64,000 bases of DNA, taken from Asterochloris sp. CNOR1 (taxonomy: Eukaryota; Chlorophyta; Trebouxiophyceae; Trebouxiales; Trebouxiaceae). The notes under the pieces are model-generated. The model was not told the DNA's origin. It saw only the letters and a list, made by a program, of their open reading frames with translations, and did not search any database. The position numbers and the translations under genes were made by a program. The stretch is from NCBI GenBank assembly GCA_963969365.1, contig OZ017756.1:930001-994000 (forward strand). The letters are read 5' to 3'. Of the stretch, positions 41,817 to 53,200 are shown in pieces. The stretch's first letter is position 1. Every line of letters begins with the position of its first letter.

Positions 41817-44394
41817 ATGCAGGAGCCAAAGGCTGGCAGAGCTGCTGTCGATCGCTCAGACACCATCAAGGTGCACATGCTGAGCATCCTGGAAGAAAGT
41901 GACCAGATCAAGTGAGCGCCTGCAATGAAAATGTTGCTCGCAAACTGAGCTCCCTGCAGATGCAATGTGGTGTGCAGCAGCTGTATGTGTAATGCGGGGG
42001 GGGGGGGGGGGGGGGGGGGGGTTTGCCACATATGCATGGCAAGCAGTGGGTATGTCAAGGCTGCAGGCTGCAGCTGTGCGCCTCTGGAGCAGACCCAGCT
42101 TCAGCATCTGTGGTTGTGGTGGATATATAGCGGACTGTGGATTCAGCAGAGCATGCTCATCTGTGTTTGCACAACCTCCTGCAGGCTCAGCAATGTGCCC
42201 AAGGAGCTGCAGGACCTGGTGGATGAGCTGCAGAGCGTGCCCGAAGACCAGCGCAAGAAAGTGAGCACTTGTTATCTAGCACAAAGACTGACTCTTTGTT
42301 AAATGAACAAGCAGGGCTGCTGAACGTCATGGGCATCCCAGGTTAGGGTCTGTACATGCTGCGGCCTGGACAAAAAGTGATCTCAGCTCAGTGCATGGGC
42401 TGTACAACCGCGCACTGAGAGGCTGCCGTGCCCAGCTGGCCTTTTACTCGCCAGTGGTAAGGTAGCTGACAAGATGCCAGGAAGGGCCCTGGGTGTGGCT
42501 GTGCTGGTGCTGCTCCGCACAACGAGGCTCAATGGGCTGGTGGCTGCTGTAGCGCCTGCCTGGTAAGACCTGTTGCTGCACAGCAGCAGTAAATACTTTG
42601 AGTTGTCCAAATCGGCAGCCACTTGGTGATCCCTTGCATGCCCTGGATGTACCTGGCCAGGTGAGCGCTCCTCACCTGAGCCCTGCTAGTCTCATGCCCT
42701 GCAGCTGGAGCCTCACGGCATTGCTGGCGAATGGGTCAGCCGTGTGCAGACCACAGACTTGATCAGCAAGGATGGGAAGGTAAATCTCGGCACATTGAGC
42801 TTCAAGCAGTGGAAGCCCAATGACCTCCAGGTGAGGTTTACAGGCAGCTTCTGGGCACTTGTCAGGGTCCGTTGCCTGTGTGACTCAGCGGTGGCACCTC
42901 AAATTGATTATTGAGCCCACACTGGGCAAGAATGAACTATGTCTGGAACGCAGCAATTATGGGGGTTTGGCCTTCCCTTCTGTTGGGTAGACATGCTGAG
43001 GGTAGTGGCAACCCCTGTGCAATGTGTACCCAGAGATCGGCTGCAGACCGTCTGTCCATCCCCTGCTTGCTGTCTGTGCCCAGAAGGTGGCTGCCAGACT
43101 GGCTGCCCATGCCCTGCTCACAGTCTGCACCCAGGCAGCAGCTGCAGTCCGGCTGCCCGTCCCCTCCCTTCATCTCATGCCAGGACCCGTCCTGGTGATG
43201 CATGTGTACACCCTTTGGTGTCTTCCGACAGGTCAAAGGGTGCCCAAATGACCGGGGGCCCCATGCCCTTCCTGCAGCTGAAGGTCGACGATCATGTTGG
43301 CGGTGTGCAAATTGGAGTTGAGTCAGACGATCACTACCAGATTGACACCTCCTTCACAGTGAGCTCCTCAGACCTGCCTTGCCAGTGAACCTGTTGGAGC
43401 TCCTGGCGCCCAGCACATAAAGCACGCAGAGGCAGCTGCCTGTGCTGGAGCAGGCGACATTGCTTTCTGGCCAAGGTCAAGACTAGCCTGGACGCGCTGG
43501 CCCCGCACAGTGCCGTCTGGCAAATCTGCTGCTGCTGTCGCAGGGCCTGAGGCCAGGCAAGCCAAGCTTGCCTACTGTTGTATGGTATGGTTATGACATC
43601 CAGAGGTGGATGGTTGCAGATTGAGGAGGGCCTGCTCAAGGGTCAGCGGGCAATCTCTTCAGCGTTGGGTAGATATGAGATCGATGCAGAGAATCCAGCA
43701 AGACAGACGGTAAGGACTGGGGCAGCACGCACCTACAGAGTATATCATGAAGGCTTGGGTGCTCAGCGCTTGTTGCTGTAGAGCAGTCTGTTTCGGCTTA
43801 TGTCCTGAGCGATGTGCTGCAGATCTTCTTCACTGGCCTGCGCCTGCAGCCTGCCCCTGGCACAGAGGGGGAGGCGTTGAAGAAGTGGGTGGACATAATG
43901 CAGCCTGAGAATGAGGGCATGGTGAGGCTGAGAGTGCGGCCACCTTGCCCTGCCAGCTGCATGTGTCACACACAGGATGGAGTCAGACCGGCCTGCCCGC
44001 TGCCGGCGCACATGCTGGTGAGGGTGCAGGGCAGGCTGCCCTGTGTTTTGTGCTTGCATGGGGTGACAAGCCAGCAGCACATGAACTCCCGAAGTTTTAA
44101 TGCAGAGGACAACTGGCCATGTGCACTGCCTCGCGGCAAGGAGGTGTACAAGGATGTTGAAAGGCCCTGCTGGAATGTTGTGAGCCTGCATGCTGCCCTG
44201 GCTGCTGTGACGTGGCACATGCACACACACCATCAGTCCAACTCCCTGTTATGCAGGACGACAAGGGCGTCAAGGAAGTCACCTTCCCTCAGCCTGCCAA
44301 GGGGTTCAGAGATTTTCTGTTTTATGACCGAAGCATCCAAGTGTCTGTCGGCAACAGAGGGTCTTTGACAATCCTCGTGCCCAAACAATCCTGA
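41817..44394 (+). CDS. Plastid lipid-associated protein / fibrillin (PAP family), one junction unresolved
   Basis: Supported exons: 41817-41911, 42185-42260, 42705-42830, 43232-43358, 43620-43709, 43823-43921 and 44257-44394. Phases match except between the third and fourth, where an exon is missing or a border is wrong. PAP/fibrillin features in order: an N-terminal helical part (KVHMLSILEES, ELQDLVDELQSVPEDQ), an AGEW segment, beta-strand words SKDGKVNLGTLSFKQWKPND and QIDTSFTIEEG, a TGLRLQPAPG strand, and the C-terminal signature FLFYDRSIQVSVGNRGSL. Fibrillins bind lipids in plastoglobules and thylakoids and help under light stress. No transit peptide is visible at this start, so a 5' exon may be missing. 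Confidence 0.78.
41996..42021. repeat. 26-nt poly-G tract in fibrillin intron 1
   Basis: An uninterrupted run of about 26 G on the plus strand lies in the first intron. It could form G-quadruplex structure and is likely length-polymorphic. Confidence 0.95.
43029..43190. repeat. 51-bp tandem repeat in a fibrillin intron
   Basis: Three units starting with CCCAG at about 43029, 43079 and 43130 share a GGCTGC-CAGAC-GTCTG/GGCTG-CCATCCCC pattern with period about 51 bp, with a partial fourth at 43182. They lie just upstream of the exon at 43232, the place where junction copies occur in other introns. Confidence 0.8.
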
Positions 44395-44748
44395 TTTCAT
44401 TGTTAGGCACAATCCAGCCAACATCTACATTCAATGGATTCGAGCAAGGCTAACCTGGCCAGGCCCATGGTGGGGATGAACTTTCTGAAAGTGGCAGGGC
44501 TCTGCGTTCACATCATATTCACTAGACTGATGTGCCTGTGAACAAGTCCTTGTGAGCCAGAGCCAGGTCCCTGAGCTGGTAATCTGTGTCAAGGCAATCG
44601 CAAATGACTTGGGCTCAGAAGGTTCCTCAGCAGCAGCAGAGTTATGGAGAGGGGCGTGCGTCCATGAGTCAAAATGCACAACAACAGAGGACAGCTGACC
44701 TATGGGTTAGAACCAGTACAGTTCAGTTGTGCTGCTGCCTGGGCCCAG
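44395..44748. other. Convergent intergenic region
   Basis: 354 bp between the fibrillin stop and the stop of the minus-strand membrane-protein gene. Open frames here have no splice support. Probably overlapping 3' UTRs. Confidence 0.4.
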
Positions 44749-46973
44749 TCAGTTGGCCTGCTGTTTGGTATAATTGCCGGGAACACTATGCGCTGCCTTA
44801 TGCAATAGGCGTGAAGCCAACACTCTCTGAACGAGTCGGTGCTGCCAGAAGGTGCCAAGACAGGTGAGTGGTAGCTTGTGGGTGTGCAGAAACTTCATGC
44901 GGCTGCTGCCCTCCAGCACTGTGCTCAGCACCAGGGGCGCCACAGTGCAGATACTAATCAGCAGCACCAGCTGTGCTGCGCTTGCAGGGATGCTCTTCCC
45001 CTGAAAAGCAGTAATCAATTTGATGAGGAAAGCACCAAATTCAGGAACATCGCATTGCTGACAGCGAGTGTGCTAGCGGCTTGTGCAAGTGACGGCCTGC
45101 TGCAGTGAAGCATGAAGCCCCGCTTGCAGGAGCGCCAAGGGAGTGCAGGCAAGCTGCTTGACATGCAGCGCAAGGAGGACTGGGAACGCATGTGCAGGCT
45201 GCTTGTGGACTTGCCCATGCATGCCTGGCTGTCCCACCTGAAGCACGCCGGCCATCTCTATGAAGACAATGGATTCTATGTGCAGAGCATGCAGCAGCAC
45301 TGCGGTGCTCAGCCTACAGTGCAGGGCAGCACATCAAGTTGAGTTTGTGACGCAGAAGCAGACATGAGCCCCTATGTGCAAGGGGCATAATTTGGCCAAG
45401 ACTTAGCCCTGGTGAGTATTGGGCAGCATGGGACTTTGCTCCAAGGCAAAGCGCCCCACAGTCTTGAACACCACATGTGTCTGGCAGCAGGTTCAACCCC
45501 TAAAAGGCAGAGTGGCTCCCTAGCCGCCAAATACCTGAACTTAGCGAGCAGAATAAACCATCCATGGACACTGTAGCAGAGGCGGAGGCTGAGAGGGAGC
45601 TCCTGCACCACAGCAAACTGCCTCTTTAGCAAAGGCTGGCATTTCTGCAGATTGGCGCTGAGCACAACCACATCACAGTCACTGACAATATGAGAGCTGC
45701 ATCGACAAACAGTCCTGGAGAGTAAAGCGTCAGCTCTGGCAAATAGGCTGAAGGGCAGGATGCCTGGCACTGTGTAAACAGCATTCTAGCAGCTGACAAC
45801 ATATGATCTGCACTGCATGGCTTTTCTGGTGTGGTGCTGAAGCATAACACAGCAGAGCAGGCAGTCCTCGACCCCAGGCCTCACAGCCACCAACACTCAG
45901 CAGAAAGGATCACTTTGAGTTGCGGGCAGTGGCACCCCGGGGCCATGGCAAGTAGGGCACCATGTGAGCCCTGCACCGTAGACGAGTCTCAAATGCTTGA
46001 CTCACCGATGGGGCCAGCACCATCTGCACGACCATAGCAAACAGGATGTCTGCCACATGCGCGAAGGCGGCCAGCCTGTCACGGCTCCAGGGAAGCAGCC
46101 CCAGCCAGCTGATGATCACATAGCCCAGGTGCATGCCAACCAATGGGAGATTGAGGGGCAGCAGCATCTGCAGCAGCGCAAGGGGCTTGACCTGCCACAT
46201 TCAAGGCAGAGAGTGGCCTGCAGTTGTCCCCAGCATGGCCCAGGTGCATGGCCACCAGCAGCATCTCAAGGGCAGCGGTACCTGCCGCAAAGCTGGGGCT
46301 TGTTTCTAAGGCAGGTGGAACTTGAGGCACAGACTGAGCGGTGGCAAGCCTGGGCAGCTGGGCTGCTTGGTTGGTGTCAGAGGTGACAAGTGTGCATGTA
46401 CCAAGCAGCTTGCAGCAGGCTATTGCTGACTTCAAACGACCCAGCTGTCAGGGTGCAGATGCCACTCCTCAAGCAGAAGGTATGAGCTGGAAGACTTGCA
46501 CTGTGACGGGCTTGCTGCTCTGGCTCCTATCTGTACACCTCACCTTGGCTGCAGGGCTGCCGCTCTGGCCCAGCTTCGCCCGCCAGAAGCTCCAGATGAC
46601 AATCATGACGATGCTCAGCGGCTGCATGGTGTTGCGCTGCCAATGTGCCTCCTGGCGGGCAAAGCTGCGCTCCGTGTGAGGTGCCTGGAAGGCCATAACT
46701 GCCACCCCTCCCCTGCAACAGAATGCAGGCACAGGTGGACCATGCAGTTGAGTGCACCATTGCAGACCAGTAGGGCAACACCTCTCACTCTCATTCTGCA
46801 GCTGAGTGTTGGGAGAAACTGGGCAGGTTGTGCAAAGCGCTGGTAAGGCAGCCACCAGTGCCTCACCTGGACCCATTGTTGGGTCCTGCTGCCAAGCTCT
46901 CATCGTGCTGTGAGGCACTTTCATCCATATGAGACCAGCTGGTGCTGGCACTGCTGCTGTCTTCAGCAGCCAT
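44749..46973 (-). CDS. Polytopic membrane protein, unknown (285 aa, 6 exons)
   Basis: Minus-strand exons 46867-46973, 46544-46712, 46006-46191, 45535-45602, 45238-45313 and 44749-45000; phases 2, 0, 0, 2, 0 close to 286 codons. A Ser/Asp-rich soluble N-terminus (MAAEDSSSASTSWSHMDESA) precedes about five hydrophobic segments: MQPLSIVMIVIWSFW; LLQMLLPLNLPLVGMHLGYV with IISWLGLLPW; ADILFAMVVQMVLAP; a VLLHALHIESIVFIEMAGVL segment; and QLVLLISICTVAPLVLSTVL. Basic residues flank the helices. I do not recognise the family and propose no substrate. An intron copy of exon 3 lies near 46220-46300. Confidence 0.68.
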
Positions 46974-47302
46974 CGTTGGGCATTGAGAGCTGCAGGCAGC
47001 ATGCCACCGTCATCGGGTGAGAAGGCATGCACATGATGCTTTTCAACCCAGCCAAATTGACATAGGGGCCAGCGACAGATGCGGGGCAGCCAGTCATGCA
47101 GCTGCACACGCAGCTCAGATGTAATGCCAATGTGACACGATTGCCTGATGCAAGGCAGATCATGCAAACTCACAGGAGCTGGCGGGTTGGGGAAGGTACC
47201 CTGTCTAAAGTCTGGTGCGGTGTTCGAAAGAAGCAACGAAAGAAAGCTACACTGTTTTGTGTCTGACACCAAAATATCTTAGCCACCAGGACGCAATCCA
47301 GC
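46974..47302. promoter_or_regulatory. Divergent promoter region (membrane protein / FKBP17)
   Basis: 329 bp between head-to-head start codons. No coding signal or clear element was recognised. Confidence 0.4.
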
Positions 47303-49665
47303 ATGCACGCCAAAGTATCTGGTCAAGCTAAGACATCTTGGCTTCATCATAGCCCTGCATGCAGATGCAACACAAGGTCAAGTCGCTTCATGATACAGGA
47401 CAGCGGGCGCTCCGCGGTAGGCCGCAAGCCTGTGGCAGCCACACAGGGGACTGAGCAGACAGAGGCTGGACCACATGAAATCACGAGAGAGCCTGAGAGG
47501 AAAAGCCTGGCAGGCTCAAAGCGCAGAAGGAAGGCAGACTCCACGGACTTCATTGCCTCTGGGCTGACACGGCGCTTTGGGTGAGCAGTGCTGAAGCCTG
47601 CTATGTCTCTGCACCTTGGAGCCAACTTGCAGAGCATGCAAGCCTGTCTGGGCAGGCCGCCCCCTGTGAGACTGCAGTCGCTTCCATTACGTGACTCTGA
47701 CATGGCTCTGCTGGCCGAGGAATCCCACCTGTGTGGTTTGCTTGGCTTTTGAAGCTTATCGGTGCGCAGTCAACACCTCAGTGCAGCTTCTGACTTGTAA
47801 AGGCTTGTAGACCTGCCCTTGTCTGATCATCACGCTCACAGCGTGATCCTGACCTGTTGAGGAGTGCTGCACTGTGCAATTTCGGGGCAGACCGGGCCAT
47901 CGTGCGTGTCCAAGCTTTGGCAACATCTCAGAATTTCGGATGCGGGTGCTGCTGGCCTGTGCAGGTTGCTTGGAGGCCTGGCTTGGGTGGGCGTCTTGAC
48001 CTTTGGCGTGGTCTCTGAGCAGGTCAAGACCCGGCTGGAGCAGGCACAGGAGGAAAAGGGTGGGAAGGTGACTTGCTGGGCTTTGTAAGACAAGCAAGTG
48101 CGTTCTATGCCAGAAGCGCTGCCTGGCAGCGCTGCCTGGCAGCAATTAGAACTTACATGTTCTTAGGTTTCAACTCATGTTGTGAGCCTCAAAGTCAGGA
48201 AACTCATGGCACGAGATTAGTTTCAGACAGCATGCCCACTTGCTTGCAGGAGGTAACAGATGGCAAAGAGGTCACCCTGCCCAGCGGGGTCCGCTTCACC
48301 GATGAAAAGATTGGAGGCGGTGCTCCCACTCAGCTGGGCTACCTTGTAATCCTAGACTATAAGTAGGTGCGTGCCTGGCCGCCCGCGCTGGAACGCTCTG
48401 CTGTCAGCTCTGATGCCCCGATTGCTGATGTCGTGTTCTTTTGAGCTGCCCAGAGCAAATGGACAGTTTGCAGCCTGTGCGCATTGCGCCGTGGGAAAGT
48501 TTGGTGCATCGAAGTTGCACAAAGCTCCAGACAGCTGCCTGCACGACGGCATTCCCACCATAACAAGTGACACAAGAGGCAAGCAGCACCAGTTGGCGCT
48601 TACTGAGGCGTCACACATGCAGGGCCTATGCCAACGGAGAGTTGTTTCAGGACACAAAGAAGCGGGGCAAGCCAATTGTGTTCATCCTGGGAGCCAGGCC
48701 ACTCACTGGAGGGCTGTGCCCGGGCGTCGAGGAAGCATTGAAGTCCATGCGGGCAGGTGTGCGGAACTGCCTGATTCCGACTAGGCTGTGATATGCCAGC
48801 TAGGGCATGCCGTCAGACAGTTGCATGGCTGTGTCCCAGTTTGAGGCATGCCATGAGGGCAGGTGAACAGCTGCCTGGCAATGCAACACTGCTTGCCGGC
48901 TGGGGTTGCCAGGATCTCATGCCTGCTGGATAGTGCCACCACTGTGCATGCTGAGGCTGCCACCCTGCGCGCATGTGCTGGCTGCCAACACGCCTGAGGG
49001 CGCCATGCAGCCTGCTGCCGGAATTGTCGGTGTCTGTGCATCATGTTCATGCCACACGGCCAGGCACTTGCATGACGGTAGGTAGAGAGCTGCATAGCCC
49101 CAGCTCTGCTAAAGTGCAGGCCATATGGCAGGGCAGGTGGGCAGCTGCATGGCGCCAGCTCTGGCCACCTGCTGAGGGCCACATGGCCTGATCTGCTTGA
49201 GACACTTGGCCTGCTCCTGTCACAAGACAGATAGGTGTAAGGCTACAGCTCCACACATCAGCATGTTGATGCCTTCATTCTGCCTGACTGGTGGTTCCCG
49301 TCGTCTTGCTGTACAGTGCCCTGGGAAGCTTTCATGGTGAAGGAAGTAAAGGCCAGGCCATCATCTCCTGCACCATTACAGGATCGTTGATACACTCCGC
49401 TTATGTTGTGCAGGAGGGAAGCGCACAGTTGTGGTGCCCCCATCTGAAGGCTTTGGTGACAACGGGGTTACTCTGAAGCCCACTGAGCATGTCCCAGACA
49501 AGCAAGGTGCCGATCTGCGTGCTGCTTACCTGGGATGACCTCCGCTGTGGTGTGTCCAGAGCTCAAAACTTCTGATCAGTGAACTGCAATGCAGGCGAAG
49601 TGGCGCCTGGAGCGACACTGACATATGAGCTAGAGCTTGTCAGAGTTTCCATTCCACCATCATAA
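47303..49665 (+). CDS. FKBP17: FKBP17-type thylakoid-lumen peptidyl-prolyl isomerase (6 exons)
   Basis: Exons 47303-47580, 47965-48067, 48250-48362, 48623-48756, 49414-49506 and 49595-49665; phases 2, 0, 2, 1, 1 close (about 263 aa). The N-terminus is basic and Ser/Arg-rich, as in a chloroplast transit peptide. It is followed by the plant FKBP17 words DSTDFIASGLTRRFG and GGLAWVGVLTFGVVSEQVKT (a hydrophobic, possibly lumen-targeting segment), then LPSGVRF, YLVILDYKAYANGELFQDT, and the C-terminal half LCPGVEEALKSMRAGGKRTV, VVPPSEGFGDNG, and LTYELELVRVSIPPS. Lumenal FKBPs catalyse proline isomerisation or act as chaperones for thylakoid proteins. Several aromatic active-site residues of canonical FKBP12 are not conserved, as in the plant subfamily, so activity may be low. 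Confidence 0.93.
48757..49413 (+). repeat. Decayed copies of the exon-4 donor junction in FKBP17 intron 4
   Basis: The real junction (CCATGCGGGCAG then GTGTGCGGAACTGCCTG) is echoed at about 48849-48880 (CCATGAGGGCAGGTGAACAG, CTGCCTGGC) and about 49120-49152 (GGCAGGGCAGGTGGGCAGCT, GCATGGC). Confidence 0.65.
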
Positions 49666-50216
49666 AGCAATATCAGGGTCCTCGAGCAGATTGAAACGTC
49701 CAAGTGTGACACATGCTCTGAGGAGCTGAGTCCATAAATGGTATACTGCCGGGTTTGACGGTTTTTTCCTCATAGCACGGATCTCCCAGTAGAGAACTTT
49801 CCGGGCCGGATGATTTGGCCGTCCAGTAGTTTTGGGAAAACCGGGTCTGGGTTTTGCCCCACCAGTCATAGGGGAAGGAACACTACACGTTAACTACCAA
49901 AATCACTTTTGCAGGACGGGCTGCATTTTAGTGACCCGGTGTCCCCTTGCCAGCTTAGCTTGAGATGCCCTGGCCAATGGATCCATGGGGTTACCCTTGA
50001 CCCACCTGGTGGCTGGGCTCACACTTCTGCGGCTGAGGGTAGTACTGGAGTTGATGCTTAGTTGGAGTCACAGCATCGTCATTGTTTGGGGGCTCTGGAT
50101 CTGTTGCGCCTGGCCAGGTGAGCTTTATCCTTGCAACCTGCGTATGTGTGAGCCACAATGTGCGTAGAGGTTTCCTTGCTGGATGGCACCAGAGTCCACT
50201 AGGACATCCAGAGCTG
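49666..50216. other. Intergenic region with a segment of odd composition
   Basis: Between 49670 and 49930 the text changes character: T/G homopolymers such as GGTTTTTTCC and GGGAAAACCGGG, fewer CTGCAG/GCAGC words, and a minus-strand open frame of 69 codons at 49660-49869 (TGGAKPRPGFPKTTGRPNHP). It could be an inserted or unusually conserved element; no transposon signature or terminal repeats were recognised. Confidence 0.35.
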
Positions 50217-53200
50217 ATGCCTTGCAGTGCTCGCTTGCATCCTCCTGCTCAAGGCATCACCAGCATCCCTGAACCTGCAGGCAATGCTGCCGGCCTGCCT
50301 GAGGCTCGCCGCTATCTGGAGCAGGAGTGCAAGCAGTACGACAAGGAGCATGGGTGAGGAGGCTGCTTGTCACCTGCTTCCCTGCCACAGCGCTGGATGC
50401 TGATTACATTGGCCCTCATCTGCTGCACCCTTGTCCACACTGCGGCATGATCGACCCCACGATGCTGTCAATGCTGCCTGTGAGCAGTGTGCTTCACGCC
50501 GGAGTTGCTGCAGCAGCAGATGTGTCAGTCCTGTCATGCCTGCCAGGCCCTTTGTTTCAGGGGCCAGTTGCTCGAACCAAGCTGCAGAGGTTCCTGGTGC
50601 GCCACTAGCTCAACCTGTTCACCCGGCAGCTGGGGTCAAGCAGCGTGGAAGCAGCAAGCAATGCCTGACCGCCTGCAGGTGTCTGGCAGTCCATGGCTGC
50701 AAAGCCTGCTGCTGGGATCAAGCGGCAGCCCAGGCACTGCCCCTGCATGCCTGCAGGTTCTTGGTGGACCACTGGCTCAGGAGCCTGCTGCTGGAGTCAA
50801 GCAGCGTGTCAGCAGAGGACATGCTGTCCCCAGCGAGCGTGCCCCGCCTGCCATCCTGGTTTGTGGCGCACAAGACGGGCCTGCCACGCCTGCCTTTCGT
50901 GTTTGTGGTCAACAATGAGCTCAGGCTGCACCCCTCCCTGGAGGGCATGGAGGCCATCACCCCCGGCAAGGACCAGCTGAACACCATAGGTGCGCCTGTG
51001 GCTGTGACTCTCAGGCTGAAACTCCCAGCAGGCACAGCATAGTCTCTCTGGCAGGGGTGCGCGTGTGTCTTGCGACGCTCGCTCCAGCACGCACCCCGAC
51101 GACAGGGTGCGCCAGCACAAGCACCTGATGTGAAGCATGCAGCTTGCAGCAGGGGCCACCACACTCTTGCAGCCTGGCGCAGTGGCACATGCTTCGCTGC
51201 CTGCTCTGGGCACCGTGCAGCTCTACACCTGCACTGAGGATGCTTTCGGCAGGCCTGTGCCTGGCAGCAGGTGGCACAAGGTCCGGACCAAAGAGCACAG
51301 CCGAGTCATCCAGCATCTGCACATTGGAGTCACTGCACGTGGGGTCTGTCCTGACGCAGGCAGTCCATCTCAACTTTGCCAGTAACCATCAACTGCCTGC
51401 TTGGGGTGTGCAGGGGATCAGCTTGTTCATGCTTACAAGAGCTCTTTAAGGACATGCAATGCAACCTTGCTGTGACCCCCTTCTGTGCAGGGATGGCTGG
51501 GGAGTACATTGTGCCCATCATTCGGGAGCTGCTGACAATGATGAAGCTGCCCAACATGGTGTTGGCAGGTGGGTGCTAGCACAGCCTTGTTGCTGGCAGC
51601 GCACTGCCCTAAGAGCATGTGCAGATGCTGCTGCGAGGTGGGATTGACTTGACACATTTTGACATGCCTGGGGCCCTCCAGATTCCCTGCCCTTCAATCA
51701 TGTGGCTTGGAAAGCCTTGTGCGGTGCCCTGTATGCATCTTCAACCTGTGGGCCTGCATGCCACACACACATATTCTGCCGGTCACTGGTTGCATGCGGT
51801 CCCTTCTCTTTGCTCAAGCACCTGAATGCCACCCTGTGCATGTGGTGGGCTCCGCTGAGGTCCTGATTGCTGCCAGTGCTGCATGCAGTCCTTGCATTGA
51901 TCTGACCCCAGGCTATGCCCTGTGCAGTGAATGCTTTTGATGAACCCATGCTGGCCCACCTTGGATCCTCCTGGCCCTTCTTTGGCTTCTGCAATGTGGA
52001 GCAGCGAGAGAATAGTGCTCTCATGCCAGCCAACTTGAAATCTGCTGGTGAGCCTGGGCAAGGTGCTGTACATGTGCTGGGCAAAGCCTTCCCTGTACCT
52101 AGGCAGTGACCTCATGCCGGCTCCTTTGGAACCTGCTGGCAAGCTTGAGCATGGTTTCTCAGTCTGCATGCCCGTCGTCTGGCAGTGCTCCTGCGGTTAT
52201 TGTGTTTGACAGCAACTGGTGGGCCTAGATGTGTCCAGGTGGAAGACTAGCTCCTGTCAAGCCTGCCTGCATGGGGTGCCCTGCTCACATTTTGAGCAGC
52301 ATGCCAGAGTCATCTTTCAGTGCTCCTGCGGTGCGCCTGGAGGCTCATGGATGTCCGCAGGACACATCTGTGCACAGCAAGGCAGTCCTGGGGCTTCACA
52401 GCACACATGCCTGCTGCTGACCTGTGGGTTCCTTTGCACCAGCACACCCCTTGTTCGCAGGTCACACCCTGCTCCAGGCTTGCCGTCACGACTCCGATGC
52501 TGTGCAACCACAAGACGCTGCAGTCCCTCTGTTCAGATCACACCCTGCTCCCTGCTGCAGTTTTTGCAGGGAACCGCTCCCACTGTCGTGCGGGGCCGGG
52601 GGACCCTCGCAAGCCCCAGGCGCTGTGGCTGGGCACAGACTCAGGCTGGGGCAATGGGCGGCGCCGGGCCGTCCTCCTGGCCAGCAGGAAGTACCCAGAA
52701 CTGCTGGTGAGTTTCTCTGACTGCATTAGCTCGATATGAGAAGGAGCAGCTCCTGCAGCTGCACACGTCGGTCAATTGAGTGCAGCCAAGCACCTGAGAC
52801 TCAGCAGTGAGGCACTGCTGGAAGAGGCCACCTCACTGTGGGCACAGCCTACCCGCAGTGGGCCAGCATGTCGTTCACCTGGCAGTGATAGATCCTGGCT
52901 CCTCCCAGTCTGCCTGCAGGAGGCCAGCACAGCGAAAAGACAGCTTACACAAAACATCCTGCCTGCCTGCAGTGCGCTGACATCACTGAGGTGGCCTTGC
53001 CATCATAGAGCAGGCCCTGCCTAGTTGCAGGATGCTGGCGTCACCTGAACAAAGAGCTGACATCGTGCACCTGCTCGCCTTGCAGATGGCCGGCATCACC
53101 AAGAAAAATAATTATCTCGTTAGCCAGACTGAGTCAAGGCTCATCGACAGCTTCATGCATGAGCCGCTACCTTACACAGAGCAGATAGACAAACACCAAG

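Noticed and set aside
45112-45342. Plus-strand frame starting MKPRLQERQGSAGK
   Set aside because: It lies antisense to exon 5 and the adjoining intron of the minus membrane-protein gene, whose exons close in phase; kept out despite reasonable composition.
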